NCBI GenBank assembly: GCA_028867135.1
Contig: JAGWGW010000004.1
Span: 1-64,000 of the forward strand
Origin: Microcaldota archaeon
Lineage (GTDB): Archaea; Micrarchaeota; Micrarchaeia; Micrarchaeales; CABMGC01
DNA length: 64,000 nt
Direction: 5' to 3'
Of this stretch, positions 28,780 through 38,021 are shown in pieces. The number at the start of each line of letters is the position of its first letter. Position 1 is the stretch's first letter. The notes beneath the pieces are model-generated. The model was not told the DNA's origin. It searched no databases and was given only the letters and a program-made list of their open reading frames with translations. The position numbers and the translations under genes were made by a program.

Positions 28780-29571
28780 TCATCTCAGTTTTTTGCTCTC
28801 CACGGCAGCCTTCACGTCGGCAAGCGCGTTCTCGGACCACACTGTCAGCCTTGGGAGCCCGCCTGGCGCGAGCCTTCGTATTGTAAGCTCGTTTACCCCG
28901 CACACCTCCACTCCAGGTATGTTCCTTCCCGCCTTCGAGATATTGCCTGCGTCTTTCGCGACTATCAGCACGCTCCTCCTGAAGTGCCTCAGCTGCGCCT
29001 TCCTTCTCATCCCCTTCGCAAGCCTTGGGCTGTGCGAAGCGTCAAGGTCATCAGATAGCCCCAGCTTGCCGAGTATCCGCATAAGTTCCTTGGTCTTTGA
29101 AACGCTCTCTATCTTCTGGTCTATTATTATCGGGGCATCGCCGCTGAACCTGTGCCTCTCCCTTATCATCTCGGATTCGCCGCATCCTGATATCGCTGCG
29201 AATATCGCCTTTACGTATTCCCTGTTGTTTATCCTTTCCACAACTGTCTTCTCTATCTTGTGCGGATGCGCCCTCCTTCCCTTGGTCGCAGAAGGTATCC
29301 TCCTCACGTCTCCCTGCGCACCTCCTCCAAGCTTCTGCCTTGGCCTGATCGCTATTCCCATGTGCCTTCCGGTCCTGTACGATTTGTAATTGCCTACATA
29401 GACTGCCGTTGTCCTCAATCCTGCCATTACGTCATGGCCCTGCGGCTGGTAGTCGAGGCTCTGCTCCGCGAGCAATGCCCTTTTCACAAGGTCCTCCCTG
29501 AATCCTGCAGAGAATGCCTCAGGCAGCTCAATGCTCTTCTCGACTTTTCCTTCAAGATCGTATACGTTCAT
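28780..29571 (-). CDS. rpl4: Ribosomal protein uL4
   Basis: MNVYDLEGKVEKSIELPEAF...GGGAQGDVRRIPSATKGRRAHPHKIEK. Confidence 0.93.
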   Translation of the reverse strand: MNVYDLEGKVEKSIELPEAFSAGFREDLVKRALLAEQSLDYQPQGHDVMAGLRTTAVYVGNYKSYRTGRHMGIAIRPRQKLGGGAQGDVRRIPSATKGRRAHPHKIEKTVVERINNREYVKAIFAAISGCGESEMIRERHRFSGDAPIIIDQKIESVSKTKELMRILGKLGLSDDLDASHSPRLAKGMRRKAQLRHFRRSVLIVAKDAGNISKAGRNIPGVEVCGVNELTIRRLAPGGLPRLTVWSENALADVKAAVESKKLR

Positions 29572-29572
29572 T

Positions 29573-30541
29573 TCAAGATCCCTGCTTTGATGCTGTAGAT
29601 ATGTAATTTATCTGCGGTTCCTTCTTCGCCTTCTTGTTCCTGAGCGCCTTCCTTATCCTCACGAGCCTTTTCGCAGGCCCGGGAATGGAGCCCTGAAGCA
29701 CCACGAAATCGTTCTTGACAGATCCATAGTTGACGAATCCGCCGCTGACGTTTATTGCTGGGGCGTCCTTCGCCGTGCCCATCTTGAGCACCCTCTTGTT
29801 CCTCTCCAACCTGTAATTGTATCCCATGTGACCTGAATGGGGCACTGTGTAGAGCACCTTTGCAGGATGCCACGCTCCCAGCACCCCAAGGTGCCTTATC
29901 TTGCCTGTTGCCTTTCTGTACCCTCTCGCAACCCCGAACCTCTTAATCACGCCTGCCCATCCCTTTCCCTTTGTTATGGACTTCACGTCAATGTAATCCC
30001 CTGTTCCTATGACATCGCTTATCTTGAGCTCCTTGCCCATCCATTTCTCTATGAACGCGATCCTCTCCTGGACGTCCTTGCCGCCGACGCCCATCTCGAA
30101 TCTCCTGATCCTCTTGTTGGCTATGCCGAGCTCCGCAGGGTCTATGAAGGCAAGGGCTCGCACGTTGACCGCGTCCTTCTGCTCCTTCAGCCTTGAAATG
30201 TCAGCATTCTTGGTGTCCTTTATGCCGACCCTTTTGGCCAGCTCCTTGTCGTATGCGACCATATCCGGCTCTATGTATTCGTACCTCTTCTTGTAGGTCC
30301 TCATCCCGTATATGTAGATTTTGGGCATCTCCAGCACAGTTACCGGCTTCATTACCTCAGTGCCCTTTGCAGGCGAATTCGTGTCATCGACCATCGCTAC
30401 GTGCGTCATGCCCGCCTTGAAGCCCACGAATCCGAGGAACCCCGGCTCAGCTACGTTTTGCCATGTCCTTATCCTCGGCATCTGCGCTTTTGCCCGTCTA
30501 TGGGGCCAATATTCCAGGGAACCTTTTCTCATGCCCTTCAC
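29573..30541 (-). CDS. rpl3: Ribosomal protein uL3
   Basis: RKGSLEYWPHRRAKAQMPRIRTW...FLGFVGFKAGMTHV; GKGWAGVIKRFGV. Confidence 0.95.
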   Translation of the reverse strand: MKGMRKGSLEYWPHRRAKAQMPRIRTWQNVAEPGFLGFVGFKAGMTHVAMVDDTNSPAKGTEVMKPVTVLEMPKIYIYGMRTYKKRYEYIEPDMVAYDKELAKRVGIKDTKNADISRLKEQKDAVNVRALAFIDPAELGIANKRIRRFEMGVGGKDVQERIAFIEKWMGKELKISDVIGTGDYIDVKSITKGKGWAGVIKRFGVARGYRKATGKIRHLGVLGAWHPAKVLYTVPHSGHMGYNYRLERNKRVLKMGTAKDAPAINVSGGFVNYGSVKNDFVVLQGSIPGPAKRLVRIRKALRNKKAKKEPQINYISTASKQGS

Positions 30542-30591
30542 TTTTAAAGGAATCAGAAAGTACTACTATTATCTTTGATATATTTATAATC

Positions 30592-30840
30592 TTATCGCTG
30601 CCTCTTCTTGACCTTCCTTTCTATGAGGGAACCTACGCTTTCAACGACCTTCAGCTGCTTGAGCATTATGCCTACTGCGGAGATGAGCGCCCCCGAATCC
30701 GCGGCCTCGATCTCCATCTCAATGGACCGGTTCCTTCCCCTGCTCCTGACGGTCACGCCGCTCAGCTTGGGCTTGTCCAATACCTCCACATAATCCTTCG
30801 AATTGCTTCCGAGCTCCAGCCTTATGTTAGCCTTTGGCAA
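30592..30840 (-). CDS. pcc1: KEOPS complex subunit Pcc1
   Basis: RSIEMEIEAADSGALISAVGIMLKQLKVVESV; adjacency to eL15. Confidence 0.7.
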   Translation of the reverse strand: MPKANIRLELGSNSKDYVEVLDKPKLSGVTVRSRGRNRSIEMEIEAADSGALISAVGIMLKQLKVVESVGSLIERKVKKRQR

Positions 30841-30850
30841 GATAGCACCA

Positions 30851-31402
30851 TCAAATTCCGCGGTGCTTCCTTCCGGAGCTTGTCAGTCCCCTAAAGCTCC
30901 TTCCCCTCCTGCTTGCAACCTGCCTATGTAGGTCTCCGGACATCGCCGCAGGATTGCTCCTGTCGACGAGTATGGCCTCGAAGAACTTGAACTTTCCGTC
31001 CTCCCCTGCATAATAAGAATTGACAACTTCGCAGTTCAGGAACTTCCTTGCTGCTCTCTCCTCCGCAATGGACTGCATCGACTTGTCGTATGCGAAGAAC
31101 CTTCCGGCCTTTGACGGCTTCCTCCCTCCCCTTGCCTTCTCCCTTTTTCTAAGTCCCTTCTTTATCCTTACCCTTGCGACCACGATGCCCTGCTTTGCCT
31201 TGTATCCCAGCTCCCTCGCCCTTGCGAGGTTGGTCGGTCTCTCAATCCTGAATACCGAGGGCTGGTCCCTCCACACAGCCGCGCGGCTCTTGAAAACCTG
31301 GTCTCTCTCCTTGTACCTGTTCTGAATGCTCTCTCTTATGTATTTGTAAGCTCCCATCGGGACCACAGAAAACTGTGCACTTATCGAATGAATAAGCAGC
31401 AA
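30851..31402 (-). CDS. rpl15e: Ribosomal protein eL15
   Basis: MGAYKYIRESIQNRYKERDQVFKSRAAVWRDQPSVFRIERPTNLARARELGYKAKQGIVVARVRI; true start probably MGAYKYI. Confidence 0.93.
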   Translation of the reverse strand: MLLIHSISAQFSVVPMGAYKYIRESIQNRYKERDQVFKSRAAVWRDQPSVFRIERPTNLARARELGYKAKQGIVVARVRIKKGLRKREKARGGRKPSKAGRFFAYDKSMQSIAEERAARKFLNCEVVNSYYAGEDGKFKFFEAILVDRSNPAAMSGDLHRQVASRRGRSFRGLTSSGRKHRGI

Positions 31403-31445
31403 GAAACATTCTGCTGTAAATTATATATACCTTTTTATTAAGGCT

Positions 31446-32351
31446 GTGAAAATAACAATCATGAAAGCCGAACCTAGAAAACCAACTAGTGTAAAGCTGC
31501 AGTCCGCAATGGAGTATCTCATGACATACGGCTGGGCAATCATCGCAATTGCAATCGTGATGGTCTCGCTCTACAGCCTCGGCATATTCAACCTCCAGAG
31601 CCTTGCGCCAACTGCGACACCCGGCTCATGCCAAGTCATAAGGACAGCGGCTCAGACCAGCCTTGCTGGGCAGTGCGGAAATCTAATACCCAGATACGTT
31701 TCGCAAGATATCGGACTGTCATCTACATCTGTGGCTGATAGCCCAGCCCTTCAGTTTTCTGGCACGTCACCGTTTACAATCATATTCTGGATAGACATAA
31801 AATCGTACAATTCTGCGTATATTAGGCAACTGGATCACGATCCAACCGATGGGAACGGAAGGGAGGGCTGGCTTGTATATACAGAAAAAAATGCGCATAC
31901 TGAATGCCTGCAACGTTTCTTATCAGGTTCCGCAGACACGATATGCACGTCTGCACCCTCTCTTAACAAATGGTATTTTGTTGCATTTACGTATGATGGA
32001 TCCACGATGAAATCATACCTAAACAATACTTTGTCGCAATCGGTTTCATCGACAAAAAGCCTTACTACAACGACGCAGAACCTTTACATAGGTGGATATG
32101 GTGGCAACAATGACGGCCAATATCTTCACAGTAATATCCAGCTCTACAACACGTCACTCGATAATACGACCTTAAAGATGTTATACCAAGAGGGCATCGG
32201 AGGAGCGCCGATAGACCTGCAACATCTGATTGGTTGGTGGCCGCTGAACGGGAACACAAACGACTACTCTGGAAATTTTAGGAATGGCGCATCGTCAACC
32301 TTGAAATGGAGCGCAAACTGGCAGGGCGATTACAGCCAGCCTGCAACATGA
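31446..32351 (+). CDS. Type-IV-pilin/class III signal peptide N-terminus fused to LamG/concanavalin-like domain
   Basis: LQSAMEYLMTYGWAIIAIAIVMVSLYSLGIFN; GSCQVIRT; PFTIIFWIDIKSY...DNTTLKMLYQEGIGGAPIDLQHLIGWWPLNGNTNDYSGN. Confidence 0.8.
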   Translation: MKITIMKAEPRKPTSVKLQSAMEYLMTYGWAIIAIAIVMVSLYSLGIFNLQSLAPTATPGSCQVIRTAAQTSLAGQCGNLIPRYVSQDIGLSSTSVADSPALQFSGTSPFTIIFWIDIKSYNSAYIRQLDHDPTDGNGREGWLVYTEKNAHTECLQRFLSGSADTICTSAPSLNKWYFVAFTYDGSTMKSYLNNTLSQSVSSTKSLTTTTQNLYIGGYGGNNDGQYLHSNIQLYNTSLDNTTLKMLYQEGIGGAPIDLQHLIGWWPLNGNTNDYSGNFRNGASSTLKWSANWQGDYSQPAT

Positions 32352-32428
32352 CGATAATTTTAAGACCCATAGGTTCCTGGATGTGGATATGTTTGCGGAT
32401 CCAACACGTTTCTTTTCTGCACAAAAGT

Positions 32429-32436
32429 TTTATATA
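32429..32436 (+). promoter_or_regulatory. Archaeal TATA box for peptide/ATP-grasp operon
   Basis: agttttatatagct, about 40 nt upstream of ATG 32470. Confidence 0.55.
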
Positions 32437-32469
32437 GCTAAAGAGCGGGAGATTCTGCAAAGTGCTAAT

Positions 32470-32562
32470 ATGCAAAAGCCTCTAATCAGGATTCTCCAGA
32501 CCGATTCCGTATGCACGGTTAGCACCGCTCTTCCTACAACGGTCGGAACATCAGCTGCATAA
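32470..32562 (+). CDS. Putative 30-aa Ser/Thr/Cys-rich peptide (RiPP-precursor-like or attenuator leader peptide)
   Basis: MQKPLIRILQTDSVCTVSTALPTTVGTSAA; first ORF after TATA; stop abuts hairpin. Confidence 0.4.
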   Translation: MQKPLIRILQTDSVCTVSTALPTTVGTSAA

Positions 32563-32588
32563 GATCCATCTCTCCTTCGGATCTTTTT
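32561..32588 (+). terminator. Hairpin + T-tract between peptide ORF and downstream genes (attenuator-like)
   Basis: AAGATCC-atctctccttc-GGATCTT followed by TTT. Confidence 0.55.
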
Positions 32589-32604
32589 GCAAAATGTGAT
32601 AATA

Positions 32605-32742
32605 ATGAGGCTAAAATATAAAAAAATACGATTTATCGGTCTGCGGCTAGCCCCAGAGACGGAACTTGAATCGATTACCGGATCAGCTGCAGCTCTGGCC
32701 GCGCAGATGGAGGGATCTGCTATCATGTTGGTGAAAATATGA
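32605..32742 (+). CDS. Putative 45-aa peptide overlapping start of ATP-grasp gene
   Basis: MRLKYKKIRFIGLRLAPETELESITGSAAALAAQMEGSAIMLVKI; ATGA overlap with next gene. Confidence 0.45.
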   Translation: MRLKYKKIRFIGLRLAPETELESITGSAAALAAQMEGSAIMLVKI

Positions 32743-34049
32743 ACGCAATATCTGAATCTTCGTATGATGTGCCGCGCAATGTCCTGCTTCAGGCAAGTAC
32801 CGACGTTGTCGTATCGGAAAGGGGAGGGATACACTTCGTGGACTTCAACAGGTTCCAGGAGGGCTACTCCCTGCAGCTGCTCAACAGCGGACCTGCTGTC
32901 GAGGCTGCATTTGCGAGGGAAACGGAAGGAATCATGAAAGGGAAGAAGGTGCATCTTGTAGGGAGCACATCCTGGCCAGAGCTGAACTACGGTGAGATAT
33001 ACGGCCTCACCATAAAGTACCTGCTCAAGGATGTCGCGGGGGCCTCTGACGTCTCAATAACATACGGCCTTGGCGGCCTTGACGTAAGGAAGGGCAGGTT
33101 TACAGTGACCGGCGAGGAGAGGGCGATATTCTACTACAGGGATTTCGAGGCCAAGAGCAACAGGCAGAAGCTCGACTCAGACCTCAAGAAGCTCTTCAGC
33201 CTTATCAGGAGAGCGCCTGATTTCGAGGCTTCGCTTGAGCAGGGCTGGGTGAACTGGCCTACCGCATGCTGGTGCCCCGCCAACATGTCCATAGACGCGC
33301 TGATGACAAAATCCGAGATATACAGGAATGCGGGCAGCGCAGGGTTCGACGTCCCGACGTACGTACTCATAAATGACAGGCAACACGACGCTGAGCTCAG
33401 GGAGGTGCTGCACTCCATGCTCAAGGAGCACGGCATAGTGATAGTGAAGCCGGACAAGGTCGGCGGAAGAGCGGTCGGCGTCAGCGTGATACACGACAGC
33501 AAGGACATAGAAGGCTTCATCGGCAGCTTCAGGCAGCTGAAACTCGAGAACTGGCTTGTCGAAGGCCATATCCCTAGGGAGGTGCTGGTCATAGACGGAA
33601 AGAGGATAATCTACGACCTCATACCTCTGGTTGTCGGCGCAGAGGCTGTTGGCACCTACGCGAAGTACTCGATAGTCGAGAACGGCGTTGCGAAGAAGAT
33701 GCCCGGCCAGAATCCTGCGGTCTTCATGTTCCCCGGATTGGAGAACCAGGAGCATCTAACAGACAGGGCCATGTCTTTGATGGACAAGGTCGGGTTCAAG
33801 GGCGGCGGAAGCGCAGCGCACGACAGGAACGAAAGGATGAGGCAGTTCGGCGCTGTCGAAGGACCCGAGGCCGAAGGCCTGCGGGACTACTTCAGGAACG
33901 GAAAGGGAAAGGATACCATAAGGAAGGCCGAGGCTGCAGCTGTGCATGTCAAGAGGATGCTGATGGAGATGGCAAGGGACAAGGCGCCCGCGCTCAAGGA
34001 TTCCTTGGGAAGCCATATAGCCGCGCAGAAGCTCAGGCAGAAGGCCTGA
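32739..34049 (+). CDS. ATP-grasp-like ligase
   Basis: HGIVIVKPDKVGGRAVGVSVI; NWLVEGHIPREVLVIDGKRIIYDLIP; downstream metal-binding region divergent. Confidence 0.6.
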   Translation: MNAISESSYDVPRNVLLQASTDVVVSERGGIHFVDFNRFQEGYSLQLLNSGPAVEAAFARETEGIMKGKKVHLVGSTSWPELNYGEIYGLTIKYLLKDVAGASDVSITYGLGGLDVRKGRFTVTGEERAIFYYRDFEAKSNRQKLDSDLKKLFSLIRRAPDFEASLEQGWVNWPTACWCPANMSIDALMTKSEIYRNAGSAGFDVPTYVLINDRQHDAELREVLHSMLKEHGIVIVKPDKVGGRAVGVSVIHDSKDIEGFIGSFRQLKLENWLVEGHIPREVLVIDGKRIIYDLIPLVVGAEAVGTYAKYSIVENGVAKKMPGQNPAVFMFPGLENQEHLTDRAMSLMDKVGFKGGGSAAHDRNERMRQFGAVEGPEAEGLRDYFRNGKGKDTIRKAEAAAVHVKRMLMEMARDKAPALKDSLGSHIAAQKLRQKA

Positions 34050-34072
34050 ACGCAAGCGAGGAGTCGCGGCGC

Positions 34073-35251
34073 TTATCCGATAGCGAAGCGCATGAGCGTT
34101 TCCTTCGCCTTTTTCATGTCTTCTATTACAACGTATTCGTTGGCTGCATGGTCCGTGCTGTTGCCTAATGGAATTCCGTACGCCATTGTCGGCACACCGT
34201 ATTCCGCGAAGAACCTCCCATCGAGGCCGCCCCATGTTCCGTATACCTTGCCCGTACCATCGGCCTTGATGAAATCCTTCACAAGCTTGTTGCCAAGGTC
34301 GGTTATGTACCCATCCCATTCTGCAGTTATCTCAAGTTCGGCGTCTATCCTTGCTTTATCCACAACCCTTCTCATAAAGCTCTTGAGCTCTGCTACTGCA
34401 GTTCCTGGCTTCTCCTCAGGTATGAGCCTCATGTCGAAGCTTGCCTCGAACTCTCCAGGAAGGACGTTCAGAACATGTCCGCTCCTTATCATCGTGATGT
34501 TGAACCTTCCGAAGATGCTCTTGCATGGCGCGTCGGTCTCCGAAAGCCTGAGCCTCGAAATGTGCTTCGCCCTGACCTTCTTGAATTCCTGCATCGCTTC
34601 CACGAATCTCATGCCATCAAGTATCGCGTTCTTCCCTTTCCAGTCCTCCCCAGCGTGCCATTGCATGCCCCTTATCCTGAACTTTCCCTGCACCACGCCG
34701 CTGCATCCTGCGATCGGCACCCTGTGCGCATCCATCACAAGGGCAAGGTCTATGCCTTTTACCCCTTTTTTCTTCAGAAGGTACTTGAGCCCCATCTCGC
34801 TGCCAATCTCCTCGTCGCACGTAAGAACCAGCTTTATGTTGTACTTCCTATTCTTTGCGCTGTTCAATTCCCTGACAAGTCCCATGGACAGTGCAAGCGG
34901 TCCTTTATCATCGCATGTCCCCCTTCCGTAAAGCTTCCCGTTCTTCGCCAGCATGCTGAAAGGCTTGCTTTTCCATCCGTCTCCTGAAGGCACGACATCA
35001 TAATGGCAGTTTATCGCCACGGTCTTTTCCATTCCGTAGTCGAAGTCTGCAACTATGTTCGGCTTCGGCTTGTCCGAATCCCCGTTCTTGTACGGGTCAA
35101 CGACCGACACGTTCCCGCCAAGCTTCTTTGCCGTTGATACCAGGAATGATTCCATATCCCTGTACGCCTTGCCGTCCCCAGATACTGTGGGGATAGACAC
35201 AAGCTTTCCAAGGAACTTCAGCTCCCAGTCAAGGTCCATAAAATGCACCAT
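34073..35251 (-). CDS. M20 family metallopeptidase (ArgE/DapE-like)
   Basis: VAINCHYDVVPSGDGWKS; LYGRGTCDDKGPLALSM; LVLTCDEEIGSEMG. Confidence 0.88.
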   Translation of the reverse strand: MVHFMDLDWELKFLGKLVSIPTVSGDGKAYRDMESFLVSTAKKLGGNVSVVDPYKNGDSDKPKPNIVADFDYGMEKTVAINCHYDVVPSGDGWKSKPFSMLAKNGKLYGRGTCDDKGPLALSMGLVRELNSAKNRKYNIKLVLTCDEEIGSEMGLKYLLKKKGVKGIDLALVMDAHRVPIAGCSGVVQGKFRIRGMQWHAGEDWKGKNAILDGMRFVEAMQEFKKVRAKHISRLRLSETDAPCKSIFGRFNITMIRSGHVLNVLPGEFEASFDMRLIPEEKPGTAVAELKSFMRRVVDKARIDAELEITAEWDGYITDLGNKLVKDFIKADGTGKVYGTWGGLDGRFFAEYGVPTMAYGIPLGNSTDHAANEYVVIEDMKKAKETLMRFAIG

Positions 35252-35285
35252 TACATTGTGCCAGCAATTTTAATAAAAGATATCT

Positions 35286-36446
35286 TCAGAAAACGAACCT
35301 GGCAAGGCCCTTGAGATACAGATACAGCGCAACGTATATCGGTACAGTCACCTCTGCGCTCTTGTAAGGCCCGTAGTGCTGCCCGTTCATTATCACCCCG
35401 TACCTTGAATCTGCGAATATTGTCATCTGTCTCTTCCTGAACGCTACCGCATCCTTCATCGGGTCGAATTTGCCGAGTTCTGCAACGCTCTTAACCTTCT
35501 TCGCAATCAGGCCCGTTTCCCCGTGTATGGAATTAGGGAGGCGTATCAGGTGGCTGGGATCCTTCGTGACGTTCCTGTCTATCCTGTCGCTCTGCATGAT
35601 CGCCTGCACGTTGCTTATCCTGTTCCAGAACTCCACCTTGTTCTTTATGTATACCATGTCCCAGTTGCCCCTGTTTATGCCCAGCTCTATCAGGGCGCGC
35701 TTGCCGTAAAGCCTTGTCGCCATCTGCCTGTCTATCCCCAGTTCAGCAAGCGCATCCGTGGAGTCGTTGAGCCTCTTGAGGAAGTTCCTCGCTATCTTGC
35801 CTCCCCATCCGCTGTCAGTAGGCCTGGGCCCTATCAGGGCCGTGCCCTTCCTCCCCGATGTTGGGAAGAAGTCCGATACCTCTATGCCTGTCCCTGAAAT
35901 GTACTCGCTTATCTGGTTCCTTGCATGGGAATCCAGCCTTAGGATGTCATCCCTGTCGACATGGACGTGGTATCCCCTGTTGCCGCTGAAGTTGACCTCG
36001 AGGTCCTTCTCAGAGAACCCAAAATCCGGGATGAGAAAATCCTCTATAAGCTTTATGGTCTCCTGCTTCACGCTTTCCAGGCAGTTGTCGCACACCCAGG
36101 ACTTCTCATGGACAAGGTGGCAGCTGAGGTTCATGTCCGTGACGTCGAGGTCGAAGACCAGCTCCGAGCCCAGCCAACCTTTCGTTTCCATGGGTCTCGA
36201 AGCGGGCTCCTTGTAGTAAGCAGCAGAGTATGAGACATACGGCGGAGGGTTCGCGACAAGATAGTTCTTCAGCGCCTCCTTCCCAGAGAAGCTGAAGTGC
36301 CTGTAAGCGATCTTGACATCCCAGTTTCCGAATCCGAATTCCCTACTCTCTGTCTTCCTAGGCGCTATGTCCTCTGCGCTCTTGTAGTACTCCTTGATCA
36401 GGTTCAGGACCAACGGCAGTCCTTCCCTGTCCATGAATTCTGGCAT
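35286..36446 (-). CDS. priS: DNA primase small subunit
   Basis: REFGFGNWDVKIAYRHFSF; SELVFDLDVTDMN; FSGNRGYHVHV; RLPNSIHGETGLIAKKV. Confidence 0.9.
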   Translation of the reverse strand: MPEFMDREGLPLVLNLIKEYYKSAEDIAPRKTESREFGFGNWDVKIAYRHFSFSGKEALKNYLVANPPPYVSYSAAYYKEPASRPMETKGWLGSELVFDLDVTDMNLSCHLVHEKSWVCDNCLESVKQETIKLIEDFLIPDFGFSEKDLEVNFSGNRGYHVHVDRDDILRLDSHARNQISEYISGTGIEVSDFFPTSGRKGTALIGPRPTDSGWGGKIARNFLKRLNDSTDALAELGIDRQMATRLYGKRALIELGINRGNWDMVYIKNKVEFWNRISNVQAIMQSDRIDRNVTKDPSHLIRLPNSIHGETGLIAKKVKSVAELGKFDPMKDAVAFRKRQMTIFADSRYGVIMNGQHYGPYKSAEVTVPIYVALYLYLKGLARFVF

Positions 36447-36477
36447 GCTAATGTATTGCTGTTCGCTAATAAAACCG

Positions 36478-37539
36478 TTACGCAGTCCTCCTGAGCCCGT
36501 GCATGACCTTCTGCACAAGGTGGCTCTCGCGGTGCTCGCTCTCCCTAAGGAACCTCACCACCTCTTCGTTGAACAGCTGCGGACTGTCCTTGTGCGCCAT
36601 GTGCCCTCCAGGTATCGGCACTACCTTCGCGTTTTCCAGCTTCCCATATGCGCTCTTCGCTTTCTCATGCGGTATCAGCCTGTCGTCCGTGCCATGTATG
36701 ACAAGCATCTTGATTCCGCTGGCATTGAGCTCCTCAATCCTGTCCGTGTAATCCGACTTGACCTTGTCAACAGGCTTCAGCGAGGGCACCCGTATTCCCT
36801 TTCCGTGAACCATGACCTCCCTGGGGCGCGAAAGATCGTCCTTGACGAACTCGAATGTGGATTCGTTGACCTTGTCCTCATGGAAGAAGGCGCTCACGTC
36901 TCTTGCTTCAGCTGCAGTTATCTTCCTGCCCTGAATGCCCATGTTCATCGCCATGCCCACGACCCTCGGCGGGAACCTGTACATGTGCTCGACAACCCAT
37001 TTCATGCCCTTTGGCGTGAATAGTTGGACGCCCATGTGGGCTGTCCTGCTGAGCGGGTTGCTGTAGAAGCCGTAGCTGTCAACAAGGATCAGGCTCGAGA
37101 CGTTGCCAGGATTGCGCAACGTGTACTGCACCGCAACTCCCCCTCCTAGGGAACTGCCCATCAGGCTGATCTCCTTCAGGCCAAGGTGCTTGACGAAGCC
37201 ATCAAGGAACTCTGCATATGAATCCATGCTGTGCCTTTTCACCATCCTTTCGCTCTTTCCAAAACCAGGAAGGTCTGGCGCTATGACCCTGAAGCCGGCC
37301 CGCTCAAAATGCTCCATGTGCAGGTTCCACGAGCGTTCTGCTGTGGACGCGGCGCCATGCACCAGCAGCATCGTCCTCGCATGATGCCTGCCAATGTCAT
37401 AGTAGTGCACATTCCTGCCGTTTATGCTCTCGTATACCTCATCATTCGGAGTCTCTCTGTCCTTCCTAAAAAACGTCCGCAGATGCGCTATGTGCTCTAA
37501 CCGCTTGGGAACCTGATGCCTGCTCCAGCCAAGGAGCAC
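36478..37539 (-). CDS. Alpha/beta hydrolase
   Basis: MLLVHGAASTAERSW; VIAPDLPGFGKS; SLMGSSLGGGVAVQYTL nucleophile elbow; VPIPGGHMAHKDSP. Confidence 0.88.
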   Translation of the reverse strand: MLLGWSRHQVPKRLEHIAHLRTFFRKDRETPNDEVYESINGRNVHYYDIGRHHARTMLLVHGAASTAERSWNLHMEHFERAGFRVIAPDLPGFGKSERMVKRHSMDSYAEFLDGFVKHLGLKEISLMGSSLGGGVAVQYTLRNPGNVSSLILVDSYGFYSNPLSRTAHMGVQLFTPKGMKWVVEHMYRFPPRVVGMAMNMGIQGRKITAAEARDVSAFFHEDKVNESTFEFVKDDLSRPREVMVHGKGIRVPSLKPVDKVKSDYTDRIEELNASGIKMLVIHGTDDRLIPHEKAKSAYGKLENAKVVPIPGGHMAHKDSPQLFNEEVVRFLRESEHRESHLVQKVMHGLRRTA

Positions 37540-37660
37540 AGCCGCCTCTATTCCAACACCAACATCCCAATGTCAATGTATAAGACTAAAAAGGTTTTGT
37601 CCTCACATGGCGATTGTCTATTAGCAAGGTTTAAATGATTCCTCATATCATTCTCTAAGC

Positions 37661-38017
37661 ATGGACGAGATCAAGCAGGTGATAATCATAAGGACGGACA
37701 TAGACATGGGCAAGGGGAAGTCCATAGCCCAGGGATCTCACGCATCCTTGATGAGCTACTTCGAGGTTGTCAAGGTTGACAAAGATGTCGCACAGGAATG
37801 GATTGACAGAGGCGAGAAGAAGATAGTGCTGAAAGTGCCGAGCGACAAGGAGCTGAAAAGACTTGCAGAAGGGTTCAAGTACAAGAAGATACCCCACGCC
37901 CTTGTCACGGACGCGGGGCTCACCGAACTTCCTCCCGGAACGGTCACCGCCCTGGGCGCAGGCCCTTGGAATAGCAAGGAGATAGACGCACTGACTTCGG
38001 GGCTCAAGCTGTTGTGA
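37661..38017 (+). CDS. pth2: Peptidyl-tRNA hydrolase Pth2
   Basis: IIRTDIDMGKGKSIAQGSHAS; VTDAGLTELPPGTVTALGAGPWNSKEID. Confidence 0.93.
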   Translation: MDEIKQVIIIRTDIDMGKGKSIAQGSHASLMSYFEVVKVDKDVAQEWIDRGEKKIVLKVPSDKELKRLAEGFKYKKIPHALVTDAGLTELPPGTVTALGAGPWNSKEIDALTSGLKLL

Positions 38018-38021
38018 CCAA

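Noticed and set aside
32278-32954. Minus-strand ORFs (65 and 174 aa) across the peptide/ATP-grasp 5' region
   Set aside because: No motifs; overlap the TATA box and the strongly supported plus-strand ATP-grasp gene.
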